In this document: piece after piece, positions 1 through 7,720 of the stretch | How positions within the stretch are numbered: position 1 is the stretch's first letter | Layout of the letters: each line of letters begins with the position of its first letter | NCBI GenBank assembly: GCA_021295675.1 | Contig: JAGWBY010000120.1 | Location: 1 to 15,457 of the forward strand | DNA from: Candidatus Latescibacterota bacterium | Lineage (GTDB): Bacteria; Latescibacterota; UBA2968; UBA8231 | Reading direction: 5' to 3' | DNA: 15,457 nt | The notes under the pieces: generated by a model | The model's database searches: none | What the model was told of the DNA's origin: nothing | The model's input: the letters and a program-made list of their open reading frames with translations, nothing else | Translations under genes and position numbers: made by a program

Positions 1-954
1 GCCCTTGGCGTTTACGCCGTGATCCCCAACCAAGTCGCCGTGGTCTGAGGCGAAGATGACGACGGTGTTGTCGAGACGACCGCTTTCCTCCAAGGCCGCG
101 AGGATTTGGCCGACCTCGTGGTCTATCTGCACGATGAGGGCCGAATAGTGGGCGCGCACCGTGCGCTTCTGCTCCTCGGTGTAGGGGCCTTCGGTCTCTG
201 GAGTCCAGATTGGCACGCCGGGCCGAGGCCGGGCGTGGATGCCCTCGCGGACATCGCGGTGGATGGGGTCGCCGGGGGCGGGATCGGGAATTTTATCGAC
301 ATCTACTTTTTCCAGAAATTCCGGCGTGGGATCGTAGGGGTCGTGCGGGCCGGGGAAACCCACCATGCAGGCGAAGGGCCGCTCGTCATCGTACTCGCGA
401 ATGAAGCGCGCTGCCTCCTCGCCGACGAAGTAATCCCAGTAGCAATCCCAAGGCAAAAGCGACACGCAAGCGCCGCGCTGCTCGTCGTATCCTTCGTGCT
501 CCTTGCCCATGTACTTGCGATGGCCGCGCTGTTGCAGATAGTGCCAGTAATCGTCTTGGATGTTGACCCACACCTTGTCCTCGCAGGCGATGCGATGTTG
601 GAAGCCAAAAGAGGCTTCCCACGGGTAGAAGTGCATCTTGCCGATGGCCGAGGTGAGGTAGCCGTGATCGGTCAACATCTCCGCCCAAGTGCGGATGCCG
701 CACGCAGCGTGGTCTGGACGCAGGTGGTTGCCATTGGTCAGCACGTGATTGCGCCAGGCGTTGAGGCCAGTCAGCAACGAACAACGCGCCGGTACGCAGA
801 CCGGATGCAAGCTGTAGGCTTGATCGTAGCGGACGCCCTCGGCGGCAATGCGGTCGATGTTGGGCGTGGAAATGTGGGGGGCACCATAACAACTGAGAAA
901 GTCGTGGCGCATCTGGTCGGGCATGATGAACAACAAATTGGGTCGGTCGCTCAT
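1..954 (-). CDS. Sulfatase family protein (C-terminus cut off by window edge)
   Basis: Type I sulfatase, predicted to hydrolyse a sulfate ester, with the catalytic Cys converted to formylglycine by a maturase. The frame is open from the ATG at 954 to the window edge, giving 318 residues of what is usually a 450-550 residue protein. Seen in the translation: an N-terminal metal-binding segment PDQMRHD (Asp13); the formylglycine signature CVPAR at Cys53 followed by CSLLTG; a GKMHF motif; PHDPYDP; and near the edge SDHGDLVGDHG with Asp304 and His305, the second metal-site motif. No signal peptide is visible at this start, so it may be cytoplasmic or have a missed upstream start. It lies 16 bases downstream of the dioxygenase gene and is probably co-transcribed. 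The substrate cannot be told; choline sulfate or a sulfated glycan are possible. Family assignment is firm. Confidence 0.95.
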   Translation of the reverse strand, partial: MSDRPNLLFIMPDQMRHDFLSCYGAPHISTPNIDRIAAEGVRYDQAYSLHPVCVPARCSLLTGLNAWRNHVLTNGNHLRPDHAACGIRTWAEMLTDHGYLTSAIGKMHFYPWEASFGFQHRIACEDKVWVNIQDDYWHYLQQRGHRKYMGKEHEGYDEQRGACVSLLPWDCYWDYFVGEEAARFIREYDDERPFACMVGFPGPHDPYDPTPEFLEKVDVDKIPDPAPGDPIHRDVREGIHARPRPGVPIWTPETEGPYTEEQKRTVRAHYSALIVQIDHEVGQILAALEESGRLDNTVVIFASDHGDLVGDHGVNAKG

Positions 955-970
955 GATTTTATTCCATTTG

Positions 971-1875
971 TTAGGGTGTTTTCGCACCCGCCCGCGCTTC
1001 GGCCCAAGCGCGCAGCGGCACGTCGGCGGTGTCTTTGGTCAGCCAATACTGGGACGATGGCGCAACATGTGGGTCTTTTCCCAGCGGATTACCACCGCTG
1101 GGCAGGGCACCCAAAAGTTGCTGGCGAATCGGCGAGCAGCGCGCCAGTAGCGCCGGGTCCTGCTGGATGTAATCGGTCGGGCGCAGCCAGCGATAGTGGT
1201 AGCCCACGTGCATGATCTTGCGCGTCCGCGGTGACTGATTGGGGCCAACGCAATGCCACGTTGCCGTGCGCCACAGCACGGCCGAGCCAGCCGGGAGCCG
1301 CAGTTCCAGCGTCTGTTCCGCTGGCACCTGGTTCTCCATGTCGCGCAACTCTTGGGGGCATCGCTTGTAGCTGCCCGGCACCAGCCAGAGGTTGCCACAA
1401 TTGGATTCGGTCATGTCGAAGAGGACGTAGAAAACCTTGAGCTCCATAAAGGGCAAGCGCCCATCGAGCGAAGGCCCGGCAAAAAGCTCGGGACTAGCCA
1501 AGTCGGGATGCCACACGACAGATCGGCCCCCCGTCCGCTGCCCACAGCCCCGGGCTGCATGTCGCGCGGGTACGGCGGGCGATAGTCGAGATGCGTGGTG
1601 CGTATCTGGATATTCCAGCCGATTGCATCGACCACCAGCGGCAGCATCTGCGGATGATCCACTAAGTCGAGAAAGGCGTCGTGCTGCGCGAGGGCGTTGC
1701 GCACTTGGAAATGCGTCTTTGCCGCCAAGCCCTGTTCCTTTTGAATGCGTGCGACCACTTCATCGGCGGCCGCCGAGAGCCGGGCCAGTTCCTCAGACGT
1801 TAGAAAGTGTTCGAGGACGATAAAGCCCTGCTCGGCAAAGTCGCGTTCTTGCTCGCGGGTCATTGCTATGGACAT
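971..1875 (-). pseudogene. Phytanoyl-CoA dioxygenase (PhyH) family protein, frameshifted in a G6 run
   Basis: Fe(II)/2-oxoglutarate-dependent oxygenase of the PhyH family. The N-terminal part starts at ATG 1875 (MSIAMTREQERDFAEQGF) and keeps the family pattern to about 1533. The remainder, carrying WHPD and FYVLFDMTE, reads in another frame to TAA at 971. Restoring one G in the six-base run at 1527-1532 joins them into about 301 residues, a normal family length. In the restored protein the iron ligands would be His123 and Asp125 (HxD) and His208, with Arg217 or Arg219 as the 2-oxoglutarate-binding residue. All are present, so only the frame is damaged. The cause could be a homopolymer sequencing error, a real frameshift mutation, or slippage on the G run; the local codons are not a classic X-XXY-YYZ heptamer. 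It probably forms an operon with the sulfatase. The substrate is unknown. Confidence 0.85.
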
Positions 1876-2004
1876 TTTCGTCTCTTGTTGAGTCAGGTGA
1901 GGGGGCTTGCTAATGGCTATTTACAAGCTCATATAGCTGAGTTGCCTCCTGCTCATGCCGGTAATAAGATTTCGCCTCGCAGCTACTCGTTCGTTGATCG
2001 TTCG

Positions 2005-4686
2005 CTATTCTATCTCCCAGACATAGACCGGCTCCGGCCGCTCCGACACATCGCAGAAGGGCGACTGATCCGGGTCCGCGACTGGCTTGGCGGCTCCGGG
2101 TGCTGGGAGTGTATAGGCCTCGGCTTGGGACAGATCAACCGAGTAGCCCAAATCCGCCAGCGATTGCAGCGTAATCGCCGAGAGTACCCCCCTTCCTGAT
2201 AGTGCTCTCGTCATTAATTCGTCGCCAAATACCGACTCCCGCCAATGAGTATTATCATGCGCCCCAGAGGGAAGCAACCCCTCCACGGGTACTTTGGCTC
2301 CCCGGTATTGGTGCCCGCCCGCCTCATCAAAGGCGGCAATGGCCAACGGCCCGTCAAAATGCGGATCGCCGTTTGGCACATCCCAAGAGGGCTCCTGAAG
2401 CAAGTTGTGGGTGGTCCACTCTGTGCCAAATCCCAACACGTGTCCGACCTCATGCAGCGCCAAAAAATAGAGAGGATCGTCGTATTCACCGAAGTAGACG
2501 AAAAAAGGTTTAAACTCCATGCAGCCCACAACCGGCAGATGATTGGCGCGGGTCAGCGAAGGCCAGGCCCTTCCAGCGGCGTAATGGCTCAGGTCGAGCA
2601 AGCCGACATAGATACGCACGTCGTCTATGCGCTCCCCTTGGCGAATTTCAAAAGACTGGTCGCCGCAACTGGCCTGCCAATCGGAGGTAAATTCATAATC
2701 GGGCACGTCCGCCGTAAACGTCGACATCCAGCGTTGCACCGCAGCGTCGATTTTTCGCTTTTGATACTGGCCAAACTCGCCCAGATACACCAAGTCGATA
2801 GTAAAAACACTGTCCACAGGGCGCGTAAAAAATACTAGCACGCCCCGTGCCTGCAGAGTATAGATGGGTTGCAAGTCCGCGCTAAGCGGATTTTGCAAAA
2901 GGTCCACCCATTCCAAGGCCACCAAATTCAACAGGGGCGTGACATCCCCAATCTGGTTGTCGTTAAGCCTGAGGTGGGTTAGCATTTTCAGGTTTTCCAA
3001 CGGCGTAATATCCCTAAGCTGATTGCCGCCAAGATGGAGATGCGTTAGCATTTTCAGGTTTTCCAACGGCGTAATATCCCTAAGCTGATTGCCGCCAAGA
3101 TGGAGATACGTTAGCATTTTCAGGTTTTCCAACGGCGTGACATCCCCAATCTGGTTGTCGTTAAGCCCGAGGTGGGTTAACATCGTCAGATTTTCCAACG
3201 GCGTGACATCCCCAATCTGGTTGTCGTTAAGCGATAGAACCTCTAGATTGGTCAGGGTTGCCAACGGTGATAGATCCCCAATCTGGTTATTGTTAAGCGA
3301 TAGACCCTCTAGATTTAGATTGGTCAGGGTTGCCAACGGTGATAGATCCCCAATCTGATTACCGTCAAGCCAGAGCAGTTTCAGGTTGGTCAATTGAGCA
3401 AACGTTGAGGGGATCAGCAGCCCACTCTCGCTTGGGCTTGGCCCCTCCTTGTTACCTTGGAACGCATCGAATAGGCTCTCAAAGGAACGCTGGTCACCTC
3501 CTAACTGGCTATGGCTATGATGGAGCCTCAACACGGTTAGACTGGTTAGGTTGCCGACCTCCGTCACGTCTGTTAGCTGATTGTATCCAAGCCGAAGCTC
3601 TTTAAGGGACGTCAACGCTTTTATTTCGGGTGGGATTGTGCCTTGTAGCCCATTATCATCTAGGCGTATCGCTATGACGCGCCCAAACGCATCGGCATCA
3701 ATGCCATACCATTGGTCTAAAGAGGCGTCCGTTAGCCAATTGGTCTTATTTTTCCAATTAGAGCCACCCGTTGTCTTATAAAAAGCAGTCAATGCGGCTC
3801 GTTCTAATTGATCATCCTCGCCACAAAAAAGAAGCCCTATGTCGTCAAGATCCGAAGATAGAACGTTATCGGATAGGAGCAAATCTTGTACGGTATTAGG
3901 AATACACCCTGTCAACTGATTACCCCCTAATGCTATTTCTTCCAAGTTGGTCAGTTGGCCTAATGCAGGCGGGATCGAACCCGTAAGCCGATTGTCGCTA
4001 AGATAGAGCCTTCTCAGGTTGGTCAGTTGGCCTAATGCGGACGGGATCGAACCCGTAAGCTGGTTGGTCATAAGATAGAGATCTCTCAGGTTGGTCAGTT
4101 GGCCTAATGCAGGCGGAATCGAACCCGTAAGCCGGTTGGCACCAAGAAAGAGCCATTCCAAGTTGGTCAGTTGGCCTAATGCGGACGGGATCGAACCCGT
4201 AAGCCGATTGGCACCAAGCTCAAGAATTGTCAGATTGGTCAGTTGGCCTAATGCGGACGGGATCGAACCCGTAAGCTGGTTGCCGCGAAGATTAAGAATT
4301 GTCAAGTTGGTCAGTTGGCCTAATGCGGACGGGATCGAACCCGTAAGCCGATTGTATCTCAAACTTAGTCTTTCCAAGTTGGTCAGTTGGCCTAATGCAG
4401 GCGGTAGAGAGCCAGTAAAATTATCATCTTTTAAATCTAGGGACGTGACGCGCCCCTTAGAGTCGGTAGAAACACCATGCCAAGAGGCTAGCGGCTTCTC
4501 GCTTAACCAATTGGTGTTATCCTTCCAATTATCGCCACCCGTTGCCTTGTAGAACGCCACCAGCACCGCCCGATCGGAAGCGGCATCGTCGGCGATGGCT
4601 TTACCAGCGCGAGGAGGCGAAACAGGCGCATCTTTGGAGCAGAACAGAGTACCGAATACCGCGATGGATAGGATAAAGCGCAACAA
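2005..4686 (-). CDS. Secreted leucine-rich-repeat protein with leishmanolysin-like (M8) zinc protease domain
   Basis: I place the start at TTG 4686 because AAGGAG stands six bases upstream and it puts a hydrophobic leader (MLRFILSIAVFGTLF) at the N-terminus. ATG 4746 would add 20 residues ahead of the leader. The protein is then 893 residues. Residues about 38-78 form a capping module (AFYKATGGDNW, NTNWL). About 79-262 are 24-residue plant-type LRRs (LTGSIPSALGQLTNL). A second capping module (AFYKTTGGSNW) covers about 293-340. About 343-600 are 22-residue SDS22/internalin-like LRRs (NQIGDVTPLENL). A metzincin domain follows: HEVGH at 745-749 continuing LGFG, a likely third zinc ligand His814 in NTHWRE (65 residues on, close to leishmanolysin spacing), then DELM as Met-turn. 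It is probably exported to bind a surface partner through the LRRs and cleave protein. The Cys at residue 16 is not a good lipobox. The partner is unknown. Confidence 0.88.
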   Translation of the reverse strand: MLRFILSIAVFGTLFCSKDAPVSPPRAGKAIADDAASDRAVLVAFYKATGGDNWKDNTNWLSEKPLASWHGVSTDSKGRVTSLDLKDDNFTGSLPPALGQLTNLERLSLRYNRLTGSIPSALGQLTNLTILNLRGNQLTGSIPSALGQLTNLTILELGANRLTGSIPSALGQLTNLEWLFLGANRLTGSIPPALGQLTNLRDLYLMTNQLTGSIPSALGQLTNLRRLYLSDNRLTGSIPPALGQLTNLEEIALGGNQLTGCIPNTVQDLLLSDNVLSSDLDDIGLLFCGEDDQLERAALTAFYKTTGGSNWKNKTNWLTDASLDQWYGIDADAFGRVIAIRLDDNGLQGTIPPEIKALTSLKELRLGYNQLTDVTEVGNLTSLTVLRLHHSHSQLGGDQRSFESLFDAFQGNKEGPSPSESGLLIPSTFAQLTNLKLLWLDGNQIGDLSPLATLTNLNLEGLSLNNNQIGDLSPLATLTNLEVLSLNDNQIGDVTPLENLTMLTHLGLNDNQIGDVTPLENLKMLTYLHLGGNQLRDITPLENLKMLTHLHLGGNQLRDITPLENLKMLTHLRLNDNQIGDVTPLLNLVALEWVDLLQNPLSADLQPIYTLQARGVLVFFTRPVDSVFTIDLVYLGEFGQYQKRKIDAAVQRWMSTFTADVPDYEFTSDWQASCGDQSFEIRQGERIDDVRIYVGLLDLSHYAAGRAWPSLTRANHLPVVGCMEFKPFFVYFGEYDDPLYFLALHEVGHVLGFGTEWTTHNLLQEPSWDVPNGDPHFDGPLAIAAFDEAGGHQYRGAKVPVEGLLPSGAHDNTHWRESVFGDELMTRALSGRGVLSAITLQSLADLGYSVDLSQAEAYTLPAPGAAKPVADPDQSPFCDVSERPEPVYVWEIE
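2935..3264 (-). repeat. Five 66-bp tandem units encoding 22-residue LRRs
   Basis: Units of exactly 66 bp begin at 2935, 3001, 3067, 3133 and 3199. The units at 3001 and 3067 differ by a single visible base (gatgcg versus gatacg), which indicates very recent duplication or homogenisation. The encoded repeat carries NQ(I/L)xD(V/I)TPLENLxML. Confidence 0.9.
3949..4452 (-). repeat. Seven 72-bp tandem units encoding 24-residue LRRs
   Basis: The plus-strand string ggtcagttggcctaatgc recurs at 3949, 4021, 4093, 4165, 4237, 4309 and 4381, an exact 72-bp period. Most units also share gatcgaacccgtaag. Variation is concentrated in the bases for the solvent-exposed LxLxxN positions. The array is prone to unequal recombination and to assembly collapse. 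Confidence 0.92.
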
Positions 4687-4692
4687 GGCAGG

Positions 4693-4698
4693 CTCCTT
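4693..4698 (-). promoter_or_regulatory. Ribosome binding site supporting TTG start of the LRR protease
   Basis: AAGGAG on the minus strand, followed by a six-base spacer and TTG at 4686-4684. It decides the start, because the upstream ATG at 4746 has no comparable site and would bury the signal peptide. Confidence 0.65.
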
Positions 4699-4826
4699 GT
4701 TTGGGATAGGGCCGCGCTGCGTAGCCCGCGCCGAAACCCCTACCACACGACAACGCCCCGAGTAGGACCGAGATACGCCGCTTATGGCAGTTCAAATTAA
4801 AAAAAAACCGCGCCGCTATCAATCTC

Positions 4827-4852
4827 TCAGTGCCTTCTATCAGTGCCTTCTA
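4827..4852. repeat. 13-bp perfect tandem duplication in the murD-LRR spacer
   Basis: TCAGTGCCTTCTA occurs twice head to tail, at 4827-4839 and 4840-4852, just downstream of the murD stop. The 180-bp spacer also holds an A9 run (4799-4807). I see no gene in it. Confidence 0.8.
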
Positions 4853-4866
4853 AAACATCGGGCGGC

Positions 4867-6255
4867 TCATACAACGCTAGGGGCGCGGACTAGCTGCTTG
4901 AACAGGTCGCCGCGCTCGGCGTAACTGGCAAACTGATCGAAGCTAGCGCAGGCCGGCGAAAGCAGCACCACGTCACCGGTTTGCGCCAAGCGGCGGGCGG
5001 TGTCCAGGGCTTGGGCTAGGTCGCGGCAGCAGTGGGCGATCTCGTCAGCGCCCGCCCGCTGTACGGCGGCGGCAATGCGCGGAGCCTCTTGGCCGATGAG
5101 CAGCACGGCGCGGACATTGGCCTCGGCAATCGCAGTACCCAAGACGCTGAAGTCGGCCCCTTTGGAAGCGCCACCTGCGATCAGCAGCAGGGGCGCGTCA
5201 AAGGCGCGGAGGGCAGCACAGGTGGCATCAACGGTCGTGGCTAGTGAATCGTTGTAATAGGTGACGCCGTCGCGCTCGGCAACGCATTCGAGGCGGTGGG
5301 GAAGGCTTTTAAAGGTACGGAGGACCTCGGCGAAATGGGTCGCTGGCGCACCAAAGGCCAAAGCACCGGCTACGGCCGCGGCAGCGTTGCTCCAATTGTG
5401 TTGGCCCCGCAGGGGAATGTCGTCCACCGGACAAATGGCGGTCGGCCGCTCCTCGGGGCAGCAGGCCCACAACTGGCCGTCGGCAATCCACGCGCCCGGA
5501 ATGCTCGGACCAGTTGTGCTAAAGGACCAAAGAGTAGCTGGACTGTCTGCGGCAAAGGTCCGAGCCGTAGGACAGTCCCGATTGACAATGAGAATGTCGC
5601 CGGGCGTTTGGTAGCGGCAGATGGGTTTTTTAGCAACGACGTACTCGGCGCGGTCGGCGTGATAGTCGAGATGGTCTTCAGTGACGGAAAGGACCACGGC
5701 GATATGCGGGCTTTGGTCTAGGTCCTGCAATTGGAAACTAGACAGCTCTAGGACGACCCGGTCGGTCGGTCGTAACTCGTCAAGGAATTCGAGCGGCGGT
5801 CGGCCGATGTTGCCGCCGCTAAACACCCGTGCCGACGAATCGGTTGCCAGCAAGACATGCAGCAGTGCGGTCGTAGTGCCCTTGCCCTTAGTGCCGGTAA
5901 TGCCGAGCACTCGGGCCGGACACAGTTGCAAAAAGAGGCGCGTCTGACTCGACACTTCGACGCCGCAACGCCGCGCCGCACACAAGCGCGGGTCCAGCGG
6001 CGGCAGACCCGGCGTGCGGAACAGCAGGTCGAAGTCGGTCAGGTCGTCGAGATAGCCTTCGCCGACGCGCCACTGTTGCACGCCCTCCACCGGAGTGGCC
6101 GGGTCGCGGGCGTCGCACACGGCAAAGGGAATCTGGCGCGCGTGGAGAAAGCGAGCCAGTGCGCGGTTTTCCACGCCGAGTCCGAGCAGGGCAATGCGCC
6201 GCTGGTGCAGGGCCGCGCTTGACTCTTTGGGGCCGGAGGATTTCTTTAGCGCCAT
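4867..6255 (-). CDS. murD: UDP-N-acetylmuramoyl-L-alanine--D-glutamate ligase (MurD)
   Basis: Cytoplasmic peptidoglycan precursor enzyme that adds D-glutamate to UDP-MurNAc-L-Ala using ATP. It has 462 residues, a normal length. An N-terminal Rossmann-like UDP-binding segment (ALLGLGVENRALARF, 22-36) is followed by the P-loop GTKGKGTT at 121-128, then ELSSFQLQDL and VTEDHLDYH of the central domain. YVVAKKPICRYQ contains the candidate carbamylated lysine. The C-terminal ligase domain carries YYNDSLATTVDAT, GGASKGADF and LSPACASFDQFASYAERG, all typical of MurD. It is isolated here from other mur/fts genes of the usual dcw cluster and is read divergently from the lectin gene. No clear Shine-Dalgarno precedes ATG 6255, so the exact start is less certain than the identity. 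Confidence 0.96.
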   Translation of the reverse strand: MALKKSSGPKESSAALHQRRIALLGLGVENRALARFLHARQIPFAVCDARDPATPVEGVQQWRVGEGYLDDLTDFDLLFRTPGLPPLDPRLCAARRCGVEVSSQTRLFLQLCPARVLGITGTKGKGTTTALLHVLLATDSSARVFSGGNIGRPPLEFLDELRPTDRVVLELSSFQLQDLDQSPHIAVVLSVTEDHLDYHADRAEYVVAKKPICRYQTPGDILIVNRDCPTARTFAADSPATLWSFSTTGPSIPGAWIADGQLWACCPEERPTAICPVDDIPLRGQHNWSNAAAAVAGALAFGAPATHFAEVLRTFKSLPHRLECVAERDGVTYYNDSLATTVDATCAALRAFDAPLLLIAGGASKGADFSVLGTAIAEANVRAVLLIGQEAPRIAAAVQRAGADEIAHCCRDLAQALDTARRLAQTGDVVLLSPACASFDQFASYAERGDLFKQLVRAPSVV

Positions 6256-6308
6256 GAAATCGCAATACGCACTTTAATTAAATTACTGATTGATAGCGAG
6301 AAGGTGCT
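6256..6308. promoter_or_regulatory. AT-rich divergent intergenic region (probable promoters for murD and the plus-strand operon)
   Basis: This 53-bp spacer separates divergent starts. It contains ttaattaaatta in otherwise GC-rich surroundings. I cannot assign definite -35/-10 boxes. AGAAGG at 6299-6304 is the likely Shine-Dalgarno of the lectin gene. Confidence 0.4.
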
Positions 6309-6686
6309 GTGGCTGTAACAATTATGCGTACGGTGCGGCCTAGTCCGCAATGGCAAGACAGCTTGATCCGAATAGAGAGCGGCCAGCGGGTCGTCATCGA
6401 CGCGGAGGAAACTTGGTCGCCGGACATGCGCAACCAAATCGCCTGGTGCGGTGCCGATGGCTTGTACAACTTACCGGCTGGCGAGGGGTATCTCCTGCCG
6501 GGGGCCAATGTCGGCGCACTCATAGCCCGCATCGGCGACGATGGGCCGCCCTTGGCCGTGGGTAGCCGCTGCGACTTTATCGCCGACCGCGCCGGGGTGC
6601 TCTTCTTGGCCATGAACGAAAACCCGAGCTTCAACAACCAAGCCGGCAAAATCGTCGCCCAAATAATCGTCTTTAGCCAATCATGA
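6309..6686 (+). CDS. LecA (PA-I galactophilic lectin)-like single-domain protein
   Basis: A protein of 125 residues starting at GTG 6309, with AGAAGG four bases upstream; ATG 6324 is an alternative. The sequence follows the galactose-binding beta-sandwich of the Pseudomonas LecA lectin. LIRIESGQRVVIDAEETWSP matches its early strands, NVGALIARIG the central glycine segment, then FIADRAGVLFLAMNENPSFNNQAG, whose Asn pair corresponds to LecA calcium/sugar ligands (NDVPGTYGNNSG). The length equals LecA (about 121). No signal peptide is seen, as is also true of LecA. Probable role is binding terminal galactose or a related sugar. The LecA aspartate is replaced by Glu in NEN, so calcium or sugar affinity may differ. 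It overlaps the next gene by 4 bases (ATGA), implying translational coupling. Assigned from remembered motifs, not a search. Confidence 0.7.
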   Translation: MAVTIMRTVRPSPQWQDSLIRIESGQRVVIDAEETWSPDMRNQIAWCGADGLYNLPAGEGYLLPGANVGALIARIGDDGPPLAVGSRCDFIADRAGVLFLAMNENPSFNNQAGKIVAQIIVFSQS

Positions 6687-7720
6687 GCCTTGCCGACAGC
6701 GCGGCAACCGCAGCCTATGTGCGCGCTGGGCATCCACCCGTCCGCGCGATCGCTCCGCTCGCCGAAGGAGTCTGGCGCGTCGAGGACACAGACGGCCGCA
6801 AGGTCGTGGTCAAGCATCAGCTCTTCGGCCGGCTGACGCAGGGTACGGCTTACGACCTGTTGGAAGTCGAGCGCGACGTGCTCGGCGTCCTGCACGCGGC
6901 CGGGTGTCCGGTGCCCGCTGTCCTTGGCATAGACCCAGACGCCCACTGCATCTTCTTGCAATGGGTCGGCGATCGCACCCTCGACGACGCCATTCAGGAC
7001 GGGGACCGTGCGACGACGATACAGGCCATACGCGGACTGTGCGCCATTGAGCGCGCGTTCTCTCAACGCGCCGACCTCTTAGAACCGAGGGTAGTGCCGA
7101 GCGCCAACCGCGCAGCCTTAGACGCCGCTTGGAACGAAGCGGGAATCCGGGCGCACGCTGGCATCGAACAGCTATGCAGCCGTCTCCAGCGGCCTTTGGA
7201 TGCTGAGATGCAGCCACTACTCGAAGTCATGCACGGTTGGTTGGCGGCGCGACCGCCCGCCCTGGGCAGCATAGACTACAACGCGCGCAACGCAGTTGTC
7301 GAACCAGAGAGAACGCGCGTTTACTTTCTCGAATTTGCCAAAATTGGTTGGGACTGGACGGAAAGGCGCTTGACGCAGTATACTTCAAGTATAGGTAGCG
7401 GTCGGCAGGATGGGCGCATGCGCTCGCTGCTGGACGCATCCGCAGCTCGTTTGTACGCCGAGGTGTCCGGGCGCAGCGACGGTGCACGGGCGCTCGATTA
7501 TCACCGCATCTTTTTTCTTTTAAACAGCGCAGCCCTGTTGTGCGCAGCCCTCGACGGTGAGCCGCATGCCCAGGCCCTGCGCCAACACTGGAAAAGGCCC
7601 CATGCGCGGCTGCGGCAATGCGCGGCCATGCTGGCCCAGGGCCTGAGCACAGACGCAAGTGCAGCCGAGTTCAGAAGCCGGTTGCAATTTTGTCTATCAC
7701 CACGCGGAGGAATCCTATGA
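6683..7720 (+). CDS. Aminoglycoside phosphotransferase-fold (APH/choline kinase-like) protein
   Basis: A protein of 345 residues. The N-lobe has the ATP-site lysine (KVVVKHQ, Lys44) and acidic residues in YDLLEVERDVL (59-68) that may supply the helix-C glutamate. FLQWVGDRTLDD (91-102) matches the APH hinge region. The catalytic loop reads GSIDYNARN (195-203): Asp198 and Asn203 are kept, but the usual HGD has become SID. The position of the second metal-binding Asp (IDxE/W) is LEFAKIGWDW, with Glu217. It may therefore be an unusual small-molecule kinase or a weakened one; antibiotic resistance should not be assumed. The ATG overlaps the lectin stop and the TGA overlaps the next ATG, so it sits in the middle of a coupled operon. 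Substrate unknown. Confidence 0.75.
   Translation: MSLADSAATAAYVRAGHPPVRAIAPLAEGVWRVEDTDGRKVVVKHQLFGRLTQGTAYDLLEVERDVLGVLHAAGCPVPAVLGIDPDAHCIFLQWVGDRTLDDAIQDGDRATTIQAIRGLCAIERAFSQRADLLEPRVVPSANRAALDAAWNEAGIRAHAGIEQLCSRLQRPLDAEMQPLLEVMHGWLAARPPALGSIDYNARNAVVEPERTRVYFLEFAKIGWDWTERRLTQYTSSIGSGRQDGRMRSLLDASAARLYAEVSGRSDGARALDYHRIFFLLNSAALLCAALDGEPHAQALRQHWKRPHARLRQCAAMLAQGLSTDASAAEFRSRLQFCLSPRGGIL
7706..7711 (+). promoter_or_regulatory. Shine-Dalgarno site fixing the start of the DUF5069-like gene
   Basis: GGAGGA with five bases before ATG 7717. It selects this ATG over in-frame upstream codons (frame open from about 7618), which would overlap deeply into the kinase gene. Confidence 0.75.

Noticed and set aside
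106..1215. Long plus-strand open frame opposite the sulfatase and PhyH genes
   Set aside because: It is the antisense shadow of the sulfatase, has low-complexity composition and no recognisable motif. The minus frame carries clear catalytic signatures.
1527..1536. Programmed -1 ribosomal frameshift in the PhyH gene
   Set aside because: The codons at the G run are not a standard X-XXY-YYZ heptamer, no such recoding is known to me in this family, and no product of alternative length is needed. Error, mutation or polymerase slippage are simpler.
3949..4360. Repeated minus-strand GGTTCGATCCC strings that look like tRNA T-arms
   Set aside because: They recur every 72 bp as codons of the LRR repeat (residues GSIPSALG) and have no acceptor, D-arm or anticodon structure. 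This is a chance match inside a coding array.
2991..4452. CRISPR array
   Set aside because: The regular repeats have no unique spacers, the period equals LRR unit length, and the whole stretch is one open coding frame.
4796..4815. T9 run on the minus strand downstream of murD as a terminator
   Set aside because: The preceding GCGGCGCGG does not form a convincing stem, so only the T run supports it.
6683..7720. Aminoglycoside resistance gene
   Set aside because: Only the fold is shared. The catalytic HGD is altered, and the operon context is not that of a resistance cassette.
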